Source: Adineta vaga (lineage: Eukaryota > Rotifera). Taken from it: DNA of 64,000 nucleotides. The position numbers and the translations under genes are program-made. A model generated the notes under the pieces. The model was not told where the DNA came from, did not search any database, and saw only the letters and a program-made list of their open reading frames with translations. Each line of letters opens with the position of its first letter. The first letter of the stretch is position 1. Shown in pieces: positions 1 through 13,181 of the stretch. The DNA lies in NCBI GenBank assembly GCA_021613535.1, contig CP075493.1:11966001-12030000 (forward strand), in the 5' to 3' direction.

Positions 1-1143
1 TTATCGACTTGTTTACCAACGATAAAAGTCAACCTTTGTCAGGAAACGTTTATGAGAAGTAGTGAAGTAGAACTTTATGAGATTTCTCTCTAACTACCAC
101 TGGTTTGTTTATCTATGAAAAGAACATTCATTCCCTAAAGGAAACAGGTCTCGTTGTCAATACTCGTAAATCAATATTCTCTTTATTTTGTGCTGATTGT
201 TGCCTCTTATATTTCTTTGTTCAATTTCAAAATTTTTAAAGAAAAAAAACGGTAACAAGAAGAAAGTTATGTCAATTAAATATAATCAGTAAAATAAATA
301 TGAAATGTAATTTAGGACAAATACACTGAAAAATAGAGAATGAAAGTTTTTTAATAAAAGATTGACATATAGTATTTGATTGAAATTGCTAATAAATCGT
401 GCTGCGAATAGTTTATGTATTTCTTTTTCTTATTGTTCTTTAATAAAATACATCAAATAAATATCAATATATCTGTTTACTCTTCGTTGTGAGTATATCT
501 CCTGTATGATGCTCACTTACACACCCATATCTACTTTGACAAATCAAAGGTATTGAAACTCTGCTCAACTTCACTAAATATTCGATGGAAAACTTGTCTT
601 ATTAATATTGATGTTATTTTTAATAATCAAGTCATGAAAATGAACTCGATTCACAATATGGAAAGCAATTGTAATTCATCGTTACAATGATCAAATAAGT
701 CATATTAAAACATAAATGTATATCTAAATCAAGTTTTGCCACAAAATCTATAGAAATACTTTCTACTAAATTTATTCAGTTATTACCATTGATCAATCTC
801 AAAAAATATGACTAAAAAAAAAAGAATTCTAATTTGATTTAGACAACCACAGATATTAATTTTCGAATAGTTGAACTATTTTATTATTTAAATAAAATAA
901 AGAAACATCCCACACTTCACGATATTTTACTGTCTTGTATGATACTATCGATTGAATAAGATTGTAGTTTAAAACAAGCATATGATAGCCAATGACACAA
1001 AAGAAAAACAAGTAATAAATCAATTAAAATAATCTGAAGGAGAAAAATGTAAACTTATCCGAATTAGATAATGGCTTTGATCGAATGTCAATTATTGTTA
1101 CACGATGAAATATAGTCGTGAATATTTAAATAATAAAAATATC
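1..1143. other. Intergenic, no gene seen
   Basis: AT-rich sequence with many stops in all frames and no splice-compatible coding stretch that I can recognise. It lies 3' of the large minus-strand ATPase gene. I see no RNA gene or repeat longer than short A or T runs. Confidence 0.6.
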
Positions 1144-4100
1144 TTATGTCAATTGGTTGAATGAAAAATTTGCTAGAAAGATATCTTTTTGCACCATATA
1201 TTGAACTGCCAATTCCTCCAAACTATTTATGAAATCTATATTATGGCTTGAATTTATATTATGTACTAGTTCATGGCATATAACCATAAAATAGAAGTTG
1301 ACAATTGTATTGATAATACCGTTTGATCCTGTTCGTTTTTTCAGATATGCCTGAAGTTCATCGGCATAGATTTGCTCGAAGTATCGAAGATTAAAGAAAA
1401 GTGAACCTTTCGTATTGAACGCTATGCGAGCTAAGAGAAAAAGGAAGATATGAAATAATATAGATTAGATATATCTATTAACTTACATCCATTGATATCA
1501 CGATATAGATGTAATGCTTCAGTAGAAAGTTTAAAAACATGTTCAGCAAGATTGATCAATACATAAGCGAGTTGTTTTGCTTGATCGAGCATTTCATCTG
1601 TGACTTTAACATTTTCTTCAATGAAAAGTGGTATTGAAATACCAGAATTAGGATAAATTTTCATATTAGTATCGGGTACGAATTCACATGATTCATATTG
1701 TTCAATGTCAACATATCCTGAATGAGCAAAAAAAGAGTTTGAATAAGGTCGACTGTTTTGGACTATATGGCGTAATTTTCTGTTCATATGTATATTTCCA
1801 GATTTGAAATTTTCAGTCAGATGCATTGCTGGAGTAGGTTTACTTTTGTGTTGGTGACGTTCGACGTTAGTTGAAGCATTGATTTGTTCGCGTTCAGTAG
1901 TAGGATTCGGTATTTGAGAAATATCAGGTACAACTGTTTCGATATGATCTCGTGAATTAGATAGACTTGTATTCTGAGGAGAAATAGTGCGATTTACAAT
2001 ACCACTGGCAGGTTCATCAGACTGTCCAGGTAGAATGGAATGATCATCCAACTTTGCTTTCTTACCTGGTCGAGGTAAACGCCCAAATAGACTGAGAAAA
2101 CTAAAAGATATAACAGTTCACGACTCGATAATTTCAATCATTGTAACTTACCCTCCTAATAAAAGTGTAATTCCTTGCGATTTTGGTAGTGGTTGCTGGT
2201 CTGGCGGTGGTGGTTGAATAGGTACTGCTAAGTTAATGAAAATAGTCTTTATTTATTTATACTATACAATATATAAATAAACTTACGACTAATTTGCAAT
2301 AAATACCTCGCAGGAAAACCATGTCGTTCAAGTGAATCCACGGAAGATGTAAGTCTATCCTTTGTTAAAGAAATTAATAATTCTGATGATTTTTCGAAAA
2401 CAAAATCAGCAAGTTCTTTGGAAATATCAGCATAATCATAGCTGGAATTTGATGAATCTTCTCGAAGATACAATATCACTTCGCTGTTTTCATATTGAAG
2501 CGTACAAGAACTACTATCTTTTGACTAAAATTATTAAAAAGAAAAATAAGATCAGAATTATTGCTCAGAGATATATTGAGAATTTTCTACATCAACTAAT
2601 TTCGTTTTATTTTGAAATGTTAAACGACATTGGATGTTTTTCACTTCATAAACAGATAGATTGCTCTTGAGTGACTGAAAATGAGTTTCTTTCAAACTGG
2701 CTAATGGCTTGCCCTAGAAAAAACATCATCATACAAATATATATTTATTTCAATTCATAATAACGATTCTTACTTGGTTATCCACAAATAAAATATTCAA
2801 ACGATGTTGAATTTTCTCTTTCAATTCATTACTTTGATTTGTTGACTTTTTTCTACCTACGAAACATTTCATTCTAGTATGTTTATTATCATCCAAATAT
2901 TGAATAGTTGACTGTACCTTTAGGCGCTACATCTCGGGTAACACATTCTGATAACCATTTCGCTCCAAATTGTTCGTATAATGTATTTAAGCTCGGTTCA
3001 TTTGGACATATAGGTCGATGAGTACGTTCACATTGTAAATCATTATTAAGATAAATTTCAGTTGGTTTCACAATTTTAAAACAACGTGTTCGATTATCAC
3101 TTCTTTCAATTATTTGAAAGCCTAAACACCATGGTTCAGTTTTTAATCGTCTTTCCAATGATCCATCTTGAAATTCAGGTGTTTTACTTGCAACTAGAGC
3201 AATACGTTTCAAACAATCAGTATAAACAGAAATCTTCTGGTCTAAAATTATTTTATCATTTGTTAAATTTGCAAAATACGTTTCTTGTCGATCAAGAAGT
3301 AGTTCAGCGAGTATTGGAATAGGTGGGAAATGAAGAACACCTATCGTTAAAAGAAGTGAATTGCCTTCTGGTCCAAAGTCAACATAATCCAATAGGCCGC
3401 TAATATCCAAATCCATGGGATTTGAGTTTGTCACTTGTCGAATGAATACTTGGGATGGTTTTCTTAATGTTGATGAACCATTCGAAGGAATAAAAGTAGT
3501 GTTAGACAAACGTTTAATAAATGTCTGATTAAGTCCTTCAAGTCCATTCAAATAAGCAAATATTTGACCAGCTGAATTGTTTGTTAATAGTTCATTTTTT
3601 CTTTCCATTACAGTATCAAATGCTTGTACTAGCGTCGGTTGTTCTTTTATTCCAACTAAGGAAATAATATGATGCTTTTCAAATAATCTTTCTACTTCGA
3701 GAAGAAGAGTCGCGTATAAAGGATTGGATTTTCGAAATACTTTATCTAATTTTGATAAAATGATATTATTATTATTCGTTTGTGTTGATAAGTATGATGG
3801 AAGAAATGCTTGTTGAATATCATTTGGTTTCCAAATAGTTGAATAATGTTTTTGAAAACTTTTAGCAAAAAAACGAAGTGCGATGGGTAATTTATACTTT
3901 CGATTTGTTTCTCGAAATTGCCGTTGTTTATCATTGTGCTCCAGAATAATTCGATCGATCAAACTATATAGATCAGGTACTTCTTTAACACCTAATTCTT
4001 TTAAAAAAGCGAATTCTGCCGAGTTCGAATCGATATCATGCCAGTCAAGAATGAGTAATTCATCCCAACTGAGTTCTTTAGCAGCCGACGGAAAATGAAG

Positions 4101-6783
4101 TTCACGGGGAATATAGTTTTGCTGTTTGGTTCGATTGGTAGATTTTAGTGTTGTTCCTATGAAGAAAGAAGCATTTATTTATTTCTCTCTGATAAACAAT
4201 CTATACCTTGCAAAAATTGACTTTCTTTTAAAACTTTCCAATCTGCATCGGTTATATATTTTCGTTCTTTCATTAAATTTTCAATTAATGTTTGCATATT
4301 TTCTTGATTTAGTTGTGATAGATTACCAGAATGTTGATGCCATTGTTTGATAATCGATTGAATATTTAACATTCGACATCCAATTTGTTTAAGAAAATAG
4401 GTAGAGACAAGATTTTCATCAGAATTTTTCACATTGATTTGGTTTGCTAGTGCATCATCGGATACAACATTAAGTTTAATAATAGCTGAATCAGGTGTGG
4501 ACATTTTAGATGGAATATATGATTCATTGGGCAACATCATACCTTGTGTTGTTGGAATACATTTAAGATTAGCAAGAATATTTTTAATTTCTGACCATTT
4601 TGATAATGAAAAAAGATGTGAATGTTTTGATAGATTACTAAGAAGACATTCTGCTGTTTTAGCATTACAAAACAAATGATATTGACTCTCTTTTAAATAA
4701 GAATCCAAAAGATCTTTGAATGTACAGGGTATCAGAAATAAATTATGTTGAAGTTGTTCTTGAGAGAAATATCCAGCTATATTACTGGGTAAAACATTTT
4801 CTGGCACAGGAAGAACTGATGAAAGATTCGTTGCGTCATAATATTTCAACTTTTGAAATGAAGTGCTTGATGAATTAGTAGTTTCACGAAAGCGAATAAT
4901 TGGTAGAATACGTTTTACATAGGAACGATCAGTCATGCTACATGTACAAAGCCAATGAAGTAATTCGATTAATTCATTGAATAAAAGAATCGATGACATC
5001 AATTGTTTTTCTACGAATGGTTTATCAACGAGATTTATGAGTTGATAATCTTGCAAAGCTGTAAAGAAATGATGTTTTCCTATTTCGAATGGAACAAGTG
5101 AAAGAGAAAGAAATTCATGAATATGTTTAGAATCAGCAAGATATGCTTGTGTGGATGGTACTAATGATAATTGTTTAGTTGATGGTGATTGTTTTATTGG
5201 AACGAGAAGTTTATTTCCAACAGCAAAGAAACCAATACGAACAATGTCACCTAGCAGGACAACATAGTATATTTATTTTAATTCATAGAAATTCGACAAT
5301 AACTTACCAACTTTTTCATTTGGTGTTGTTGATTGAAAGCAATAAGGTCTTATCACTGCATTGTAATGAATATGCGATCTATTATGTGAACTTTGAGAGA
5401 TTGTTTGATCGTACAGACATCGCGCAATTTGTCCAACAGATGCAAGAAGTTCTCGATTCCATCGAGCAATATATGGATCTTGTAGATTCAGTTCTTCACG
5501 TTCAACAGTTGGAATGAAATGACTATAAACATGCATTCCTATACCAGTCGATTGATGTGTACCAAGTCCAATAAATATAAATCCTGATGGAATGATTTCA
5601 TCACCATTCAGAAACTTCAATGGTAATATCGATTTAAGAATCTCACTATTCAGACTTTCTCTTGCTAGAGATGTCTGCAACTGTTGTTGATTAATAATAG
5701 TCTAGTAAAAGAAAACAACAATATAGCAAGAGAAAATCAAAGATAAAATAAGTTGATATTTACATGAATGGGAACGAATAAGAGTTGAATTTGAATGGTT
5801 GATGGTAAACCTTTGAGAGTTCGTTCAATATAATCATAAAATTGTTGATCGACATTGACATCTGCTTCGACCGTTACGTGTCCAAGAGTAATGGACGAAG
5901 TATTGTCGATAGTATATATTTGTTCCGTAACATCAAATGAATTCAAATATAAAATTTGATTCATTGACGACTGTGGTTTGAATGTAAATGTATTTGAAAT
6001 TGATGAATTAGCCGATTTCTTTTTAGATATTTGAAAAACATTTAATGAATTGATTTTGACGGTAAGAGTTTCGATATGGCGTGTAAATAAAAGTACTAAA
6101 TATATTAAGTAGAAATATTAAAAGCAGCGAATGTGTAAATATTTACCTTTAGCAAAATAAGCTTTTAATTCAGTTAAATTGATTGTTGGTATAACTGTTT
6201 TCGTCTCTTGACTACTGTTTAAATGTGATCCTGTTTGTAGAATATATTTATCTCGCATGGAAAGAATAATTGCAGTTTTATCAGATTGTTGTTGAACTGG
6301 TAATATATCCTGTTCATATAACAAACTATCGCCATTCCAAATAAATTTGATGTATTCTTCTCCAGATGTAATTATCGGTTCTTCGGCATAAGCAAAAACG
6401 GAGAAAAAGCCAACACCAAACTGACCCACTGATTGAGGATCTGTATTACCTTCAGCAATGGTGGCCACACGTTTCCAGTCGGTTTTCGAAAAGATTTTCC
6501 CATTGTTTTTCATGCGAAGTTCGGTGATTGTTCGATTATGAAAATCTTTCTCTTCCAATAATGACGATGAGTTGGATGTATCACATATAATTTGAAATTG
6601 AAAAGTTGTCGCTTGAGCATCGTCTGCATTTTGAATCAATTCTCGACAAACAACGAAATCAGATGAATATTGAGTAAGAATTTTTACAACCATCCTTCGT
6701 ACATTAACACCAACTTGCTGGAATTGTCTATTTCGTGAATAAACATTCGATTCATGATTGCTATGATTTGAAGTATGTGCCAT
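1144..6783 (-). CDS. Hsp90-type ATPase (HATPase_c)/DUF3684-like large protein
   Basis: I can join 11 exons with GT-AG borders and consistent phase: 6783-6147, 6095-5764, 5701-5308, 5250-4207, 4156-2918, 2856-2774, 2713-2591, 2524-2287, 2227-2152, 2100-1487 and 1430-1144. They total 5067 nt, or 1688 residues plus stop. The N-terminus carries the GHKL/Hsp90-like ATP-binding fold: CRELIQNADDAQAT (the N-box with the Mg/ATP-binding Asn and Asp) and, near residue 120, GQFGVGFFSVF (the glycine-rich ATP lid), as in sacsin repeats. The middle region, with a motif ending in LYEQFGAKWLSECV, resembles the DUF3684 family, whose fungal members have about 1700 residues. The C-terminal third contains a proline-rich linker and a disordered segment. 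The ATG at 6783 is the first Met ahead of the ATPase fold. Function is not established; a chaperone-like ATPase is the family inference. No broken exon was found. Confidence 0.85.
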
Positions 6784-7295
6784 GTCTAAAAGAGATAGAA
6801 ATGTGAATTTTTATCGAAATAGGCATATAAAACTCATCTTTTTTTTATTAATTCTTATCATTACTCAGTTTCTGACGACATACATTTTATATTATAAAAG
6901 CAAATAACGAATTTTCAAACTTTCACAGGTATATAAATGCATCGTATTGAGACTGTAAGTTTAGTTGATAATGTAGGCGGTTCGAATATAATATTCCAAC
7001 TTACGATAAGATTAGTAAACTTTATGGATACTATCCTCATACATTTTTTTGAATTCTTTAGAATTGCGTTGAAACAAATATTTCAAATAACTCAATGATA
7101 AGAACAAGAATGATATTGTGAAAGATATTGCAATATTACACTTGAAAATGAATCATAGAAATACATGACATACACAAAAAACGATTGACAATATTAAAAG
7201 TCTTTTAATTTAAGAGTGTCAATATCATAATTTTAAATACAATATAGATTTTTCGTTTATTTGATAACAAGCATCCTTCTACAAACTTCTATTTC

Positions 7296-7535
7296 TCAGA
7301 TTTTTTGAGTAGGTAGTTGTGAGTGGCAGCGGCATTTAGTCTTGCATCTGTTGCATACTGTATTTATGATGCTGATTTTCGTAGCTTTGAAGCAGTTGTC
7401 GCAGCAGGTAGCACGTTTATCAAATTGACTATGAACTGAATTGAATCGACAGTCGATAATACTTTTTGGTTCTTGAGAACTATCATGGACGAAACAAAAA
7501 TAATTTTGTTGTGCATTATCGTTGAGACGTTTGTT
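7296..7535 (-). CDS. Possible Cys-rich exon (hypothetical)
   Basis: An open minus-strand frame of about 79 codons ends at TGA 7298-7296. Its last 50 residues hold eight cysteines in pairs: CC, C, CxxC, CxC. There is a T-rich stretch followed by AG about 160 nt upstream of the stop, so it may be a spliced terminal exon of a secreted Cys-rich peptide. No ATG or upstream exon could be assigned. It could be chance or the remains of a gene. Confidence 0.2.
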   Translation of the reverse strand, partial: NKRLNDNAQQNYFCFVHDSSQEPKSIIDCRFNSVHSQFDKRATCCDNCFKATKISIINTVCNRCKTKCRCHSQLPTQKI

Positions 7536-7927
7536 TCAGTAAAATAACGTTATTGAAAACTGTTTTTTACTAGTTATATATCTTGATGGAAGTTGGCAAA
7601 CAGAGAAAGAGAGAATTCAAAACGAAATAAATTGTGTTTTTTTTCTTTACGTGGGTCAACGAATTGAATAGTTAATATGTAATATGTAATATGTTACAAG
7701 AAAAAATAGTTTTTGTTTGTTATAGGACGAGTACACAACAATATTCTTAGTCATCATTCTTTCATCAAACTATAATGAAAAGCACGCAAATTGAAATCGA
7801 ATTTACCTACAGAAATAATTGAAAGCAAGGTTTTTCTATTTGCATGTAATATTTCATAGAAAACTAAACTTTTACAATGTAACGTTTATTCACCATGATA
7901 CTTCACTTATGTGACTTCTTTAGCCTT

Positions 7928-7946
7928 TCTCTCTCTCTCTCTCTCT
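7928..7946. repeat. (CT)n microsatellite
   Basis: An uninterrupted CT dinucleotide run of about nine units in non-coding sequence. Confidence 0.8.
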
Positions 7947-8236
7947 GTTTGTTCTACTATGTGAGACTGCTTCTACATAAGTTCTCCAATAACGAACGAA
8001 ATGTTATTGTCAAAGATTTGTTCATAAAAAACAGAATGATCATTCAATTTGGAATATGATAATGTTGCCATGGCTTCTTCGAGATATCTTCCTGAATAGT
8101 AATTCTTAGAATATATGACTCGTCAAAAAAGTTTGAAAGAATATTGATTAAACATATAATCTTGTTTGAATTTCTTTTATTTCTACTAACTACAAAGAAT
8201 CCTAGGTTATGCATGCGTAACAAAAACAAACTATTC

Positions 8237-10314
8237 TTATAACCAAATATCAATAGAATTTGCTTTATGTCTATATTGAATTTGACCTGTTCGTAATCGT
8301 TGATTGATTAATGATGAAAAATACCATTTAGAAGCAAAATTTGATAGATCATAATCAGGATCGTCATATTCTATAGCAGATCGACAATATAAAGTAAAAT
8401 GAATTAAAAAAGGAAAACGTTTAAAAAGTTTATTAATCCATCGAATTAAATGTTCTATTGAAAGCCAACTACTTGGATGTCCATCGATATTTAATGTTAA
8501 TTCTTTTAAACATGGCGGTGATGTTGAATGACTGAAAAGTGTATCGATAATTTGAGCAAGATTACCAAGTGAACTATTGCTGTCTGTCTTCGTCGTATAA
8601 TATAAAACTTGTAATTTAGAAGCAAGTAAAACACCGAGTTGTTCATTTAATGAAAGAGCACGAGCATAATCAAGATTATGACTGATAAATAGTTCTCGAA
8701 AGTGTGGTGAACATTGAATAACATGAGCTAAACGTGTAAGTCTTCTACCAACAACATCACTAGAATTAACTGAAATGAAAAAAAAGTCTAGATGATAAGT
8801 ATAGTTTACTCTTCATCGGCAAAAGGATCATATTCGATAGTAAGTTTTTTTAATCGATGCCAACAAGAGACTTCTTCAAGTTCTTGAAATAATGAAGTTT
8901 TAACATAATCTTGTTCCGTTAATTCCAACTAAAAAGTAGAAATATTCTCTTTTCTGAAGTTCAATGTAATCTTTCAACTCACTTCTTTTACATTTCTATC
9001 CAATGATTCACCTCGACACCATTCACTACTCGCCGATGACGACGATGAAGTACTAGCATTTTCATCGATTTCCATTGATTCTTCCGAAATACTACCGTCA
9101 CTACTGCTGCTCTTGATTAACTGATTTTCATTTGCTATTGTTGGATATAAAAATGACATTTCAGGATAACGAATATCCATGTCGAAATAACGTATTGATT
9201 GTTTATCGCCAGTTGCTCGTTGATATTCATTAAAGATTTCTTCCTGAACTGAACGAGCACCACTTGCATAATCAGCATGTAATTTCATTCGAAATTGAAA
9301 TAGATTTGATTTTGATAATGTCAACCATTGATGAAGTTCTGCAACTCGAGGAAAATTACTAAATTTTGTGAATCGTACATGTCCTGTTATACTGAAAAAA
9401 TCCAGTTGACTATGTCGTTGAAGATCTTCAAAAAATGTTAAAATCCAAGTGACACAAACGGACAGATGAATTTTAACATGATGTAATTTAGGCACAAAAT
9501 CTTGTTGTAATGGAATTGGATTTGGTGGATCGACTGGCATAGGATCATGATCAGCACTGAAAAAGAGAAAAACATATTATCAATCGTGCAATAAAACTTT
9601 AAATGCTCACTATGAAAGTGAAATATCTAATCGACGAAGATGTGGTAAATAACCATGATTCAAGAGTTGAACTAATAATTCGTTTGAACATCTTTTAATC
9701 GAAAGTATTTGTAAATGTTGATGAATATTCATTTGAGGAAAACGTTCCTTAAGTATTGGAATATCATCAATTAATGTTCGACAAGAAATTCGTAAACAAA
9801 GTGATTGTAATTTCGAGAATGAACGAAGAATTGGAATAACAATATCATACTCATCACAGTCATCGTATTCATTCAAATGATATCGATTAAAATCTAGATC
9901 GAATGTTAATGATTGAATTTTCGATAAGAATGAAGATTCAGAAAGAAAAGCATTGAAAACACAGCTTGGAACATCTTCAATCGTTACTGCTTTTAATGCA
10001 GACCATAAACGACTTTTTAATGATACTTGTGAAAGAAACAGTTTAACTGCATGTGGAGCACGTCGTTCCGAAAGATGAAGATAAACAATTTGTGAAACAT
10101 GGTGTGGAATAATTCGAGTTAAGTAATCATAATAGACTTTGTAATTCATCGATCGATTGTTTGGTAAACTTAATGGTTGATGTAGAACGATGGATTGAAA
10201 TCGATGATTAAGCTTTTTAAATGCCTGAAGTAAATCATGTGGTGCAAGATATGCAAAAATTACATGAAAAACATCATCAGGTAAATCTACAAAACAAGTT
10301 CGATACGTATTCAT
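8237..10314 (-). CDS. F-box protein (bdelloid-type, LRR-like body)
   Basis: Four exons, 10314-9611, 9556-8983, 8928-8810 and 8759-8237, total 1920 nt and give a 639-residue protein. Residues about 8-50 form an F-box (LPDDVFHVIFAYLAPHDL then a basic NHRFQSIV segment). The rest is a leucine-rich series of short beta/alpha-like units, as in F-box/LRR substrate receptors of SCF ubiquitin ligases, plus an acidic Ser-rich insertion near residues 390-425. The last intron must end at the AG next to 8759; the more obvious AG upstream would put a stop codon directly after the junction. The protein ends in a short conserved-looking tail before TAA. The substrate is unknown. The call as an F-box protein is firm; the SCF role is family inference. 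Confidence 0.8.
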
Positions 10315-10524
10315 CTTGTCCCTTATTCAAAAACTGATATAACGGACGAAGAATAAATACAGACTGAACGAAAGAAAAAGGATTTCTATATATGTGCCAA
10401 TATAAGTCTATATAGTTAGATGTCGCTAAGAATTTACATTCTTAAATTTTATTACGATAGTTCAAAGAAAAGTATTACAGAAAAAAATGATAAACTCTTT
10501 TAAAAACTATAGATGATTCAATAA

Positions 10525-12217
10525 TTAACGATTTTCGGCTAGAACAGAAAAGAAGAGAAAGAACATCATTTGAAAGTGATAACAATCATTCTTACTATAG
10601 CTTGAAGAATCAATGTTGTTTGGCATTTTCGTAATGTGTACATTGAAACGATCTTGAACATCATTGAGAATGTCTGCATTATCTTGACTTGAAATCAATG
10701 TTATTACTAAACCTTTCGTACCAAAACGACCCGTACGTGCAGCCTATAACAAAATATTTTCATCAAATGAAGGTATATACTTCGCTCATTATACATACTC
10801 GGTGAAGATAAACATCGCTATTTTCTGGTACATCATAATTAAATATAATTCCCACACGTTCACAATCTATACCACGTTCGAATAGATCTGTTGTAACTAG
10901 AATACGTGTTTTAAATTCTTTAAAATCTGTATACACTCGTAAACTATAAACAAATCAATCAATAGTATTTTATATGGCCAACGCCGAATAAAGAAACAAA
11001 CCGTTCGTGCGTGGGCATATCACGATGACTTGCAAATGCAGGAAAATTTTGTGAGGATAAAAATTCAGATAATGCTGCACAACGTTGTACTGATGCGACA
11101 AAGATAATGACTTGCAAAAATTCTAATTTATCAAGTAAATCAACTAAGTTTTTATGTTTCTTATTTTCCTTTGATTTGACATAATGATGACGAACATTCT
11201 AAATATAAAAAAGTATTCGTATTTATATTATCAAATGAAAAACAAAACTTACATGATTTATTAATGTCGTTTCATCATCAATATAAATTTCTATTGGCTA
11301 TAGAAAAACTATATAATCTTTATTGAGTACAAAATGAAATTAACTTACGTTTCTCATAAAATTTTTACATATTGGTCGCATTTGTTCATTTAATGTTGTA
11401 CTAAACATCAATACTTGTTTATCATGTGGTGTCATTTGAAATATTGCATTTATATCTTGACAGATATCTATAATTATAAATCGGAAGGAATTCAAAGGAT
11501 TGGAAAACATTTTATCTTCTTACTCGATAGTTCGAGTGTGTGATCACATTCATCAATGATAAAATGTTTGATATAATTTAAATCGAGTACTTTATTTTTT
11601 GCTAGAGCTAAAATTCGACCAGGTGTTCCAATGACAATATGTGGACAATTCTTTTTTAGAATATCCTCATCATTTCTTATCGGACAACCACCCAAAAATA
11701 ATGAGACTTTGATACTGGACATATATTTACAAAATCGTTCATATTCACGACTTATTTGAAACGCTAATTCACGCATATGGCAAAGGACAAGGACTGATAC
11801 CTGAAATAGAATGTAGCTCTTAAGAAAATTTCCTATATGAAACTCTTGATGGTTTTTACTTGTCCATCAATAGGCTGAAGTTGTTGAATAGTTGCAAGTA
11901 TAAAAACAGTTGTTTTACCCATTCCGGATTTACCTTGACATAGAATATCTTTACCAAGAATTGCCTGTGGAATTGCTTGATTTTGAACTACAACATAAAT
12001 CAAGATGATCTTGAATTAAAAAACAACCTTCTTGTGGCAAACCTTTAGATGGTTTTTCATAACCAGCATCGACAATAGCACGCAGTAATTCAGATTTAAG
12101 ATGAAAAAATTCAAAATTACTTGACTTAGGTGAAATCTCTACTCCTTTGTTTGCAAATTCCGTTTTTGGTGTGTCATCGTCTTCATCATAATCGAGAAGT
12201 TCGTCTTCATCAAGCAT
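10525..12217 (-). CDS. Divergent UAP56/DDX39-like DEAD-box RNA helicase
   Basis: Nine short exons, all with GT-AG borders, follow the DDX39B/Sub2 sequence from end to end: acidic N-terminus [11 protein letters not shown] motif ending in VQNQAIPQ, Walker A GKSGMGKT, motif Ib TPGR, motif II DECD, RGID in motif V, HRAARTGR in motif VI and a C-terminus ending SSYTENR. The family unwinds RNA during splicing and couples it to export (TREX complex, nucleus). Several normally invariant positions differ: motif Ia is MRELAFQ rather than TRELAFQ; motif III is S-T-T instead of S-A-T (11394-11402); motif V is DLFERG instead of NLFGRG. The key lysine, the DECD acids and the motif VI arginines remain, and there is no in-frame stop. 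I read it as a diverged paralogue rather than the main UAP56. Confidence 0.85.
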
Positions 12218-12469
12218 TCTTTTTTTTGTTTATTTTATGTGAAATATTACCAAAAGTAACTACGTTGAAAGCAATGAGAGAATATTATATACTCGTTATT
12301 ACATCGAACTATGAAAATACGACATGAGTCATTTATTCGAACAGAACGATACATTACATCGGTGTAAAGTAAGTGTTTATTTATTATTGCATATAAATTA
12401 TGTCATGTTACAAGAAAATCCAAATTTCAAATAGTGTTTCTTTTGTTGCTTCAATTTAAGAACGAGCAT

Positions 12470-12856
12470 CTTGAATTTTATCGTTGAATACATTTAAACC
12501 ATCATCAAAATTATAGAATTCTGTTGGTTTTATATTACAAAACTTTCCATACTTTCTATCGAATCATATCCATTCATTCCACCAAGTAAATGAATACAGA
12601 ATCGTTCGGCTACATCACGTCGAGATGTATCCATACCGAAACTATAAACAAATCCACAGCCAACAGCAACATCAGCAATTTGTATCAACTGCGATGGTCA
12701 CTCTTCAACAACATCTAATTCAGTCAGAAGCGATTGTAATGATTTAACACGTCCTTCTTTATTCAACAGTTCTAATTGATCAAGAGTAAATCCCAATTTT
12801 TGTTCAGCAACTTCATTTCGGTGACGGTTCACTTTCTTGCCATTCCTCGAATCCAT
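12470..12856 (-). pseudogene. Broken gene fragment, family not recognised
   Basis: A minus-strand frame starts at ATG 12856 with a basic N-terminus and shows protein-like composition, including a segment GGMNGYDSIESMESF. It is interrupted by an in-frame TGA after about 51 codons and by TAA codons further on. No intron with GT-AG borders removes the first stop. I do not recognise the family. The reading frame stays coherent across the first stop, which suggests recent decay. Confidence 0.4.
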
Positions 12857-13181
12857 CTTCGTTTTTCAGTTTTATATTTGTCTAAATTTATATACCTGTA
12901 TGCTTGTTTTCTCGAGTATATGAGAAAATATCGACGAAAACATATTCCTCGATAAAAAAATTACCATTGCGACTCGTGTTCTTCAACTACTTGAAGGTCA
13001 TGTTGAAAATTCATGCAGAATCAACTACACATTGTTTCTTCAGTAAGACTTTTTTTTCTTTTTCCTTCTATATCTTGCATGAAAGAATAAATAAATTCTA
13101 TAACACGTGCTTTGAATTAGTTTTTTTTCCTTTTCTTTTACTCTTCATTTTCATCGTTATTCTTTTTTGTATAGATCATAC

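Larger units (their letters stand above)
6784..8236. other. Intergenic region with one Cys-rich ORF
   Basis: About 1.4 kb between the ATPase gene and the F-box gene. It contains a CT microsatellite near 7928-7946 and the small Cys-rich minus-strand ORF listed separately. A minus-strand ORF at 8044-8253 begins inside the end of the F-box gene and shows no family resemblance, so I leave it out. Confidence 0.5.

Noticed and set aside
13167-13181. TTG start for the MORN gene
   Set aside because: These bases contain a splice acceptor; the first ATG at 13182 is the sensible start.
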